A program made the position numbers and the translations under genes. This document shows, in pieces, positions 58,244 to 64,000 of a stretch of DNA of 64,000 bases. The stretch is taken from contig NC_008577.1 in NCBI RefSeq assembly GCF_000203935.1, forward strand, positions 1,674,001 through 1,738,000, written 5' to 3'. The first letter of the stretch is position 1. Every line of letters starts with the position of its first letter. The DNA is from Shewanella sp. ANA-3 (GTDB lineage: Bacteria > Pseudomonadota > Gammaproteobacteria > Enterobacterales > Shewanellaceae). The notes beneath the pieces are model-generated. The model searched no databases. It had not been told where the DNA came from and saw only the letters and a list, made by a program, of their open reading frames with translations.

Positions 58244-59413
58244 ATGAAAAAGAAATTGCTAGCAGTGATGATCCCTGCGGTGCTGTTGTCTGGTACAACG
58301 CAAGCGGTCGAGCTGTATAACGATCAAACCAATAGCGTCAATATGATGGGCTGGCTAGGCTTTGCGGCGTTAAACGATGGCCACGAAACTTCAGTAATTG
58401 ATAACTTTTCCCGCGTGGGATTTCGTTTCGACCGCCAAGAGAAAAATGGTTGGCGCTCCTTTGCCCATACCGAATGGGGCATTAACATGGTCACCAGTGA
58501 CGATGGCCTGATCTATACCCAAGGTCAAGGTGGTGGTCAGTTATCGGCTTCAAAAACCTCAGATTTCCTCTTTAACCGTTTAGGTTATGTCGGCATGTCG
58601 CACGACAAATGGGGCTCGCTCACCTTTGGTAAGCAGTGGGGGGCTTATTATGATGTGGCTTACACCACTGACGTGCTCAATGCCTTTACCGGCTGGTCTG
58701 TCGGTGCTTATACCTTTGGCGATGGCGGCCTCACTGGCGCGGGGCGTGCCGATGCAGCGCTGCAATACCGTAATACCTTTGGCAATCTGCATATCGCGGT
58801 GCAATACGCCTCTAAGCAAAATAGCGATGTGGCGCTCTATGACAATTTAGGAAACGCCTTAAACGATGGGTCTGAGCTGAGCTTCGATCCTAGCTATGGT
58901 GCGAGTGCTACTTACTATTTCACCGACAAATTTAAGGTGTTAGCGGGCTTTAACCGCGGTGACTTCACCGGCAATCTTGCGGGTAAAGACGTCGATAATA
59001 CCAATCAAATCATCGGTATCGGCGCCCAATACGGCAGCTTCTACCAATATGCGCCGGGTCGTGATGCCGACGGCCTGTATGTCGGTTTTAACGCCCATAA
59101 GAGTGAGCAAAACGAGTTAGTGGGTGGCGATCTCTACGACTCAACTGGCGCCGAATTTATTGTTGCCTATCACTACGATAACGGATTCGTACCTAGCTTA
59201 TTGCTGACTTACCAAGATTTGGACACCGATGAAAACACCGTCATCCAAGGTAAATGGACCCGCCAATTTGCCGTGTTAGGCCTGCATTATCGTTATAGCC
59301 GCGACACTATTATGTATGCTGAAGCCAAAATCGATTTCAGCGATATGGACGATAAAGCCTACGAAGATCTGCAGGATAACAACTATGCCGTTGGTATTCG
59401 TTATTTCTTCTAA
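58244..59413 (+). CDS. General-type outer-membrane porin, probably part of the sigma-54 regulon
   Basis: A 389-residue trimeric-porin-type beta-barrel. A signal peptide (KKKLLAVMIPAVLLSGTTQA) precedes VELYNDQTNSVNMMGWLGF, the first strand, with further strands such as FLFNRLGYVGMSHDKWGSLT followed by FGKQWGAYYDV, which is the porin constriction-loop region. It ends in aromatic YAVGIRYFF for barrel insertion. The ATG at 58244 has AAGG upstream; the longer frame to 58151 covers the promoter. An operator palindrome and a sigma-54-like promoter, both matching those next to the downstream flavoprotein gene, suggest it admits that pathway's substrate. A shared terminator follows. Substrate preference cannot be read from sequence. 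Confidence 0.85.
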   Translation: MKKKLLAVMIPAVLLSGTTQAVELYNDQTNSVNMMGWLGFAALNDGHETSVIDNFSRVGFRFDRQEKNGWRSFAHTEWGINMVTSDDGLIYTQGQGGGQLSASKTSDFLFNRLGYVGMSHDKWGSLTFGKQWGAYYDVAYTTDVLNAFTGWSVGAYTFGDGGLTGAGRADAALQYRNTFGNLHIAVQYASKQNSDVALYDNLGNALNDGSELSFDPSYGASATYYFTDKFKVLAGFNRGDFTGNLAGKDVDNTNQIIGIGAQYGSFYQYAPGRDADGLYVGFNAHKSEQNELVGGDLYDSTGAEFIVAYHYDNGFVPSLLLTYQDLDTDENTVIQGKWTRQFAVLGLHYRYSRDTIMYAEAKIDFSDMDDKAYEDLQDNNYAVGIRYFF

Positions 59414-59450
59414 GTTCGACGACTGATTGCGCTAAAAAAGCACATAAAGC

Positions 59451-59474
59451 AAAGGCCACATATTGTGGCCTTTT
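59451..59474. terminator. Terminator between porin and activator genes
   Basis: An AAAGGCCACA / TGTGGCCTTT stem lies between the convergent porin and sigma-54 activator genes. Confidence 0.8.
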
Positions 59475-59502
59475 CCATAACTATCCATTTCTTATCAATG
59501 CA

Positions 59503-61029
59503 TTACACAATCCCTAACTTCTTCATTTTACTGCGCAGGGTATTGGCATTGATATCCAGCAACTCGGCGGCGCCGCCTGGGCCATAGAGTTTACCCCCCG
59601 TGATCCTTAAGGCATGGCTGATGTATTTTTTGGTCATCACTTCCAGCGGCACCAGCTTATCGCTGGCATGACTTGGATCGATAATCACGGTTTGATTGGA
59701 TGGCGTTTTAACGGCTTCGAGGCTCTTTGGTGCTAGAAAACTAAAATCCAGCGGCCCTGCAGGGTGCTGAATGATGGCGCGCTCGAGCACATTAATGAGT
59801 TCGCGCACATTCCCTGGCCAACCATATTGGTTGAGAATATTCAGTTGTTCTGGGGCGATTCTTGGCAGCTGCGGTAAATTGAATTTGGCACTGAGCTGCT
59901 CGATAAAATGTTGTACCAGCAGAGGTATATCTGTGCGTCTTTGTCTGAGTGATGGGATCTCGATGGGGAAAATCGCCAGCCGATACCAGAGATCCTCGCG
60001 AAACACTTCTCTGTGCACCATGGCCTGAAGGTTTCTGTGGGTTGCGGCCACAATACGAATATCGAGCTGAACCGCATCGTGACCGCCAACGCGGGTGATA
60101 CAACTATTTTGCAGTACCCTAAGTAGTCGAACTTGAGCCGAAAGCGGCAATTCCCCTATCTCATCTAAGAAAATGGTGCCGCCGTTGGCCTGCTCGAAGT
60201 AGCCAACTTTGCGCGAATCGGCGCCGGTAAATGCGCCTTTTTCATAACCAAAAAGCTCGGAGTCAATCAAGGTATCTGGGATGGCGCCGCAGTTTACCTT
60301 GATAAAAGGCTTACCCGAGCGCTCCGACAATTCGTGAATGGCGTTGGCGATGACTTCCTTGCCGCAGCCCGTTTCCCCAAGCATTAACACTGTGGTGTTG
60401 ATTTTGGCGATAGATTGCACCTGTTGCATGACCTGTTTCAGGCCAGAATTGGCGCCAACCACGCCATTTTGAATATCTAAGGTACGACGCAGACTCACGT
60501 TTTGCTTCGAGAGCGCTTCGTTCTCTTTGAGTAAGTTGCGATCCCTTAAATTCAGCGCCGTGATCAGTGCTAGGTTTTGCATATGCGGCGCGATTAAGTC
60601 GGCATGGCGGGGCCTAAACACTCCAGTGCTTTTGGCATAAAAGCCAACTATCCCAAGGTGGGTATTTTCTATCGACATTCGCAGAATAATCACCGAGCGA
60701 ATGTCTTTAATCACCTGTGGTGCGACTAAAGAGGTGACAGGATCATGCTCTATGTCGTTAACAATTCTAACCCTTGGTCGCTCGGGATCTTCTAAGTATT
60801 GCGCCATCTTCTCAGGAATTTGGATGCGCTTATCTAACGTGCAGCAATGGCTATCATCAACATGGGCGATAAACTGTATATCATTAAATTGTTTGCGAAA
60901 AATATTCACAAATAGCCCGTCAATAGGCAGTTCATTCCGAATAAACTCGAAGTAACTGTGCAACGATTTTTCGAGCTGCAGACTGCTACAGAGTCTTAGG
61001 GTTGATTCGTAATAGAAGTGTTTTTCCAT
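59503..61029 (-). CDS. Sigma-54-dependent transcriptional activator (FhlA/NorR-like, GAF-AAA-Fis)
   Basis: A 508-residue enhancer-binding protein. An N-terminal GAF-like sensor covers about residues 1-165. The AAA+ domain has Walker A GETGCGKE (218-225), the sigma-54 contact loop GAFTGA (265-270) and Walker B GTIFLDE (284-290), followed by an arginine-finger-type region. A Fis-type helix-turn-helix ends the protein (YGPGGAAELLDINANTLRSK). There is no receiver domain, so it probably senses a ligand directly. It lies divergent from the flavoprotein gene, 165 bases apart, with operator palindromes between them, and convergent to the porin gene. It most likely activates both. The inducer may be the lyase substrate or product. 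Confidence 0.9.
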   Translation of the reverse strand: MEKHFYYESTLRLCSSLQLEKSLHSYFEFIRNELPIDGLFVNIFRKQFNDIQFIAHVDDSHCCTLDKRIQIPEKMAQYLEDPERPRVRIVNDIEHDPVTSLVAPQVIKDIRSVIILRMSIENTHLGIVGFYAKSTGVFRPRHADLIAPHMQNLALITALNLRDRNLLKENEALSKQNVSLRRTLDIQNGVVGANSGLKQVMQQVQSIAKINTTVLMLGETGCGKEVIANAIHELSERSGKPFIKVNCGAIPDTLIDSELFGYEKGAFTGADSRKVGYFEQANGGTIFLDEIGELPLSAQVRLLRVLQNSCITRVGGHDAVQLDIRIVAATHRNLQAMVHREVFREDLWYRLAIFPIEIPSLRQRRTDIPLLVQHFIEQLSAKFNLPQLPRIAPEQLNILNQYGWPGNVRELINVLERAIIQHPAGPLDFSFLAPKSLEAVKTPSNQTVIIDPSHASDKLVPLEVMTKKYISHALRITGGKLYGPGGAAELLDINANTLRSKMKKLGIV

Positions 61030-61043
61030 TGATATTTCAAGTT

Positions 61044-61086
61044 AATCACTAAGTATCGTGATTGTAGATCTTTATATTTCGTGATT
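61044..61086. promoter_or_regulatory. Operator cluster between the activator and the flavoprotein genes
   Basis: AATCACTAAGTATCGTGATT (61044-61063) is an interrupted palindrome matching the porin operator AATCACGATATTTCGTGATT at both arms. A further half-site, ATATTTCGTGATT, lies at 61074-61086, so the CGTGATT elements repeat at 23 bases. They lie 49-92 bases upstream of the sigma-54 promoter, suiting an enhancer site. Confidence 0.7.
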
Positions 61087-61134
61087 TTGTGCCTGCAATC
61101 AAAGTTCACCGCATAAATACCTCTTTTTAGGTGC

Positions 61135-61151
61135 TTGGCACAGCATCTGCA
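61135..61151 (+). promoter_or_regulatory. Sigma-54 (-24/-12) promoter of the flavoprotein gene
   Basis: TTGGCACAGCATCTGCA matches TGGCAC-N5-TTGCA with one mismatch. It lies 44 bases upstream of the ATG and downstream of the operator cluster. Confidence 0.8.
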
Positions 61152-61194
61152 CTTTCACGCTGACAAGTTCCAATGATTATTGAAGGAAATCAGC

Positions 61195-62748
61195 ATGAGT
61201 AAAACCCAAGGTATTAATTCGGGGCGTCGACAATTATTAAAGGGCGGTATGGTCATGGCCGCAGGGCTCGGGGCGAGTATCGCGTTGCCTAGCTCTGCCA
61301 GCTGTGACTTGGCTCCTATTAACTTCGATGAAATTGTCGATGTGCTCGTGGTAGGCAGCGGTTTTGCGGGCATGTCTGCGGCGTTGCAGGCCAGAGAAGC
61401 CGGCGTGAGCGTGATGGTTATCGATAAGATGCCCGTGTTTGGTGGCAACTCGACCATCAACGGCGGCGCGATGGCGGTAGCAGGTTCTGCCCTACAAAAG
61501 CAGGCAGGGATTGAAGATTCGGTCGATGCCATGGTGGCGGACATGCTGCGGGCTGGTCGCGGCATGAACGATGTGGAAATGCTCAAACTGGTATGTAACG
61601 GCACCGCAGAATCCTGCCAGTGGCTGATCGATTACGGCGTGAACTGGAAACCTTTTGTACAGCACTTTGGCGGCCACTCGGTACAACGAGTGCTACAAAC
61701 CGTTGAAAGTTCAGGCGCTGGCATTATTCGCCCCCTAATTAAAGCTGCCCGAGACAAGGGCGTCATCATGAAAAATCAGACCAAGCTCGAAGGCTTTGTA
61801 CAAGATGAGGCCGGACGGGTGATCGGTGTCGAAGTTCGCGAAGGTTTTTATTTTCCCAATGAGCGCACGGGTAAAATATCTAGAATCGGTGCGCGCCGTG
61901 GCGTGATTATGGCGACTGGCGGTTTTGGTCGCGATATTGAATACCGCATGATGCAATTACCTGAGTTAAATAGTGATTTAGATTCAACCAACCATGCAGG
62001 TGCTACCTCTGAAGCGCTCAAGCAGATGATGCTCATTGGGGCCAATCCCATTCATTTAGACCAAATTCAGCTTGGCCCATGGGCATCCCCCGACGAGAAG
62101 GGCTTTGGCACGGCTTCCCAGTTCAACACTATCGCCACCTATCCCCACGGCATTGTGGTGGATGTGCGCACCGGAGAGCGTTTCTTCAATGAATTAGCCG
62201 ACCGTAAAGCCCGTGCAGACGCCATCATGACCCGACGGGATGAGAAAGGACAGCCTGTCTATCCCATTGGTTTTACTAATGCTGCCGGAGCCAGTAAGGC
62301 ACAGACCTTAGATTGGGGTCTGAAATACAAGGTCATCAGCAAGGCCGAGACCTTAGACGAACTGGCCACGATTTACGGCATGCCAGCTAAGGCATTAAAG
62401 GCGCAGGTGGCGCGTTGGAATGAAGCGGTAAAAACAGGGGTAGATAAAGAGTTCGACCGCCCTATGCAGGAGGCGATAGTGCTCGATAAAGGGCCTTGGT
62501 ATGCGGTGCGCATGTGGCCGAAGGTGCATTACTGCATGGGCGGCGTGAAGGTGAATACCCAATCCGAAGTGCTGCATTTGGTCAGTAATAAAGCCATTCC
62601 CGGATTATATGCCGCAGGCGAAGCCACGGGCGGTATCCATGGTGCCAGCCGTTTAGGCGCCTGTGCTGTGGCCGAAGGGGTTGTCACTGGGCGTAATGCC
62701 GGTCGTAACTGCGCCGCGGCGAGTGCTGTGACGCTCAAGCAAGTTTAG
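61195..62748 (+). CDS. Tat-exported FAD-dependent urocanate/fumarate-reductase-like flavoprotein, flavin domain only
   Basis: A 517-residue flavoprotein of the flavocytochrome c3/urocanate reductase family. A twin-arginine signal (SGRRQLLKGG, arginines 11-12, then a hydrophobic stretch to ASC) indicates folded export to the periplasm. FAD binding is VDVLVVGSGFAGMSAALQAR. Catalytic residues aligned by motif with flavocytochrome c3: the acid R337 in ELADRKARADAI, H445 in KVHYCMGGV, and R486 in GASRLGACAV. The fumarate-specific histidine segment is replaced by QIQLGPWASPDE (residues 291-302), which resembles urocanate reductase as I remember it. There is no CXXCH heme domain and no FMN-binding domain, so a separate electron donor is needed. 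GAAGG precedes the ATG. A secreted lyase homologue starts 36 bases downstream. Substrate is inferred, not proven. Confidence 0.85.
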   Translation: MSKTQGINSGRRQLLKGGMVMAAGLGASIALPSSASCDLAPINFDEIVDVLVVGSGFAGMSAALQAREAGVSVMVIDKMPVFGGNSTINGGAMAVAGSALQKQAGIEDSVDAMVADMLRAGRGMNDVEMLKLVCNGTAESCQWLIDYGVNWKPFVQHFGGHSVQRVLQTVESSGAGIIRPLIKAARDKGVIMKNQTKLEGFVQDEAGRVIGVEVREGFYFPNERTGKISRIGARRGVIMATGGFGRDIEYRMMQLPELNSDLDSTNHAGATSEALKQMMLIGANPIHLDQIQLGPWASPDEKGFGTASQFNTIATYPHGIVVDVRTGERFFNELADRKARADAIMTRRDEKGQPVYPIGFTNAAGASKAQTLDWGLKYKVISKAETLDELATIYGMPAKALKAQVARWNEAVKTGVDKEFDRPMQEAIVLDKGPWYAVRMWPKVHYCMGGVKVNTQSEVLHLVSNKAIPGLYAAGEATGGIHGASRLGACAVAEGVVTGRNAGRNCAAASAVTLKQV

Positions 62749-62784
62749 TTTTTATCAAAAATAATAAAATGTTGGAGAATGATA

Positions 62785-64000
62785 ATGAATAAATCCATAT
62801 TGATGGCCTCACTCACCTTGAGTCTACTTTCAGGCAGCGCGCTCGCGATGGAGCAAGTTGTACTCGATGGTAAACATTTAACCCAAGACCAAGCCTGGGC
62901 AATTGCCGATGGTGCAAAAGTGAAGATTGCACCTCAGGCCAAGACCCAACTCGTGAAAGCCAACGCACTACTGATGGAAGCGGCGCGTCTGGGCAAACCT
63001 GTGTATGGCTTAACCGTGGGCGTTGGGCTAAACAAAGATCACAAGCTGTTCGATGCTAACGGTAAGTTGAGTGATGCCGTGCTCGACGCCTCTCGAAGCT
63101 TTAACCTCAGCACCCTGCGTGCCCACAGTGCCGGTGTCGGTGAAGCCGCGCCCATCCGCTTAACACGCTTAGCCTTAGCCGTGCGGTTAAATACCATGTT
63201 GGCCGGACAAACCGGTGTGCAACCTGTGGTGGCCGAGCTTTATGAAGCCTATCTTAATCAGGGACTGACCCCTGTGATCCCAGCCAAGGGCACGGTAGGT
63301 GAAGCGGATATTCTGCTGTCATCCCATGTCGGTTTAGCCATGATTGGTGAATGGGAGGTGTTCTACAAAGGTCAGCGTGTGAGCAGTAAAGAGGCGATGG
63401 CAGATGCGGGGATCACGCCCTTAGCGCCTATGGGGAAAGACGCGCTATCGATTTTGTCTAACAATGCCTTTGCAGTCGCCTATGCCATGCAAGGTTACCG
63501 TGAGGCGAAGCAATTGTTGTCCGTATCGCCCACCGTCTTTGGCTTAAGCCTTGAGGGATTAAACGGTAACGTGGCGCCATTCTTGCCGCAAACCAACGAC
63601 ATTCGGCCGTTCCCTTACATTAAATCGGCCACCAGTGACATTCTCAAGCAGCTCGATGGTAGCTATTTATGGCAGCTTAACGATGAGCGTCCATTACAGG
63701 ATCCATTAAGCTTTAGAACCACGGCTTACACCTTTGCAGGCGCCGAGCAGGCCCTAGCTTCATTAGTTGAAGTGATCAATATCCAAATCAACCATTCGGA
63801 CGATAACCCAGCCGTGATTGTGGGCGCGTCGAACCAGTATGCCCAGTTCCCACAAGTGGCTAAATATTTGGTCGAAGGGCAGGGCGGTGTGTTCCCTACC
63901 ACAAACTTTGAGCCGCTGCCTGTGGCACTCGCGGTGCAAAACCTGAGTGTGGCCCTGACCCATGTGTCCCATAACAGTGTGATGCGTACCATTCATCTGT
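62785..64000 (+). CDS. Secreted histidine/phenylalanine ammonia-lyase homologue lacking the MIO triad (3' end outside the window)
   Basis: The first 405 residues of an aromatic amino-acid lyase family protein, cut by the window end. A signal peptide (NKSILMASLTLSLLSGSALA) predicts periplasmic location, unusual since HutH is cytoplasmic. Family features are the catalytic-type tyrosine Y74 in PVYGLTVGVGLN, STLRAHSAGVGE, PAKGTVG (ending at residue 172), R311 in PLSFRTTAYTF and INHSDDNPAVIVG. Where lyases have GASGDLAP, whose Ala-Ser-Gly cyclises to the MIO cofactor, this protein reads GEADILLSS, one residue shorter. It therefore should not form MIO. Ergothionase, which eliminates trimethylamine rather than ammonia, is the MIO-less member of this superfamily that I know of. 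It is preceded by GGAG and probably co-transcribed with the flavoprotein gene. Confidence 0.85.
   Translation, partial: MNKSILMASLTLSLLSGSALAMEQVVLDGKHLTQDQAWAIADGAKVKIAPQAKTQLVKANALLMEAARLGKPVYGLTVGVGLNKDHKLFDANGKLSDAVLDASRSFNLSTLRAHSAGVGEAAPIRLTRLALAVRLNTMLAGQTGVQPVVAELYEAYLNQGLTPVIPAKGTVGEADILLSSHVGLAMIGEWEVFYKGQRVSSKEAMADAGITPLAPMGKDALSILSNNAFAVAYAMQGYREAKQLLSVSPTVFGLSLEGLNGNVAPFLPQTNDIRPFPYIKSATSDILKQLDGSYLWQLNDERPLQDPLSFRTTAYTFAGAEQALASLVEVINIQINHSDDNPAVIVGASNQYAQFPQVAKYLVEGQGGVFPTTNFEPLPVALAVQNLSVALTHVSHNSVMRTIHL

Overview
The window looks like a chromosomal segment of a Shewanella species (gammaproteobacterium, GC in the mid-to-upper 40s by eye). The basis is the gene content, a gene order I recognise from Shewanella, and a backbone that follows the Escherichia coli fadL-fadI-fadJ-sixA-smrB-prmB-aroC-yfcL-mnmC-fabB and pdxB-usg/asd-truA-folC-dedD-cvpA-purF order with insertions. 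No rRNA, tRNA, CRISPR array, phage or complete insertion sequence is visible.

Left part (1-19 kb, almost all minus strand): a periplasmic rhodanese and a small YgaP-type membrane protein downstream of an RND pump with its adaptor; a SIMPL-domain protein and a VOC-family protein; a FadL outer-membrane transporter with two FadR-like boxes; PutP; an ECF sigma factor with its DUF3379 partner; and a tightly overlapping MoxR-DUF58-DUF4381-BatA-BatB/C-BatD operon. fadI and fadJ (19.2-22.7 kb, plus strand) follow a FadR-like box, so fatty-acid uptake and beta-oxidation probably share one regulator.

Between fadJ and sixA (22.7-31.6 kb) the E. coli-like order is broken by accessory genes: a small membrane protein, a secreted protein of eleven 13-residue repeats with a convincing sigma-54 promoter, a 38-residue basic peptide directly after it, a 1433-residue beta-propeller/PAS/GGDEF/EAL sensor whose sensory half is much more AT-rich than its signalling half, and an M16 peptidase. 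The repeat protein plus mini-gene is one of two candidates for an undescribed system.

31.6-53.4 kb is mostly housekeeping: sixA, smrB, prmB, aroC, an MFS carrier, an ATP-NAD kinase-like protein, yfcL, a SpoU-type RNA methyltransferase, mnmC (with an eroded methyltransferase half), fabB, a MITE-like element, pdxB, asd, fimV, truA, folC, dedD, cvpA and purF. The E. coli dedA-accD pair is absent between truA and folC.

Right end (53.5-64 kb): an AGCS sodium:alanine/glycine symporter, a small membrane protein behind a strong Fur-box match, topB, and then the second candidate system. It comprises a porin, a sigma-54 activator, a Tat-exported urocanate-reductase-like flavoprotein, and a secreted histidine-ammonia-lyase homologue that has lost the Ala-Ser-Gly triad needed for the MIO cofactor (cut by the window end). 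The porin and the flavoprotein share the same operator palindrome and -24/-12 sigma-54 promoters, so they look like one regulon. My best hypothesis is periplasmic breakdown of an onium-type histidine derivative such as ergothioneine, followed by respiration of the resulting (thio)urocanate.
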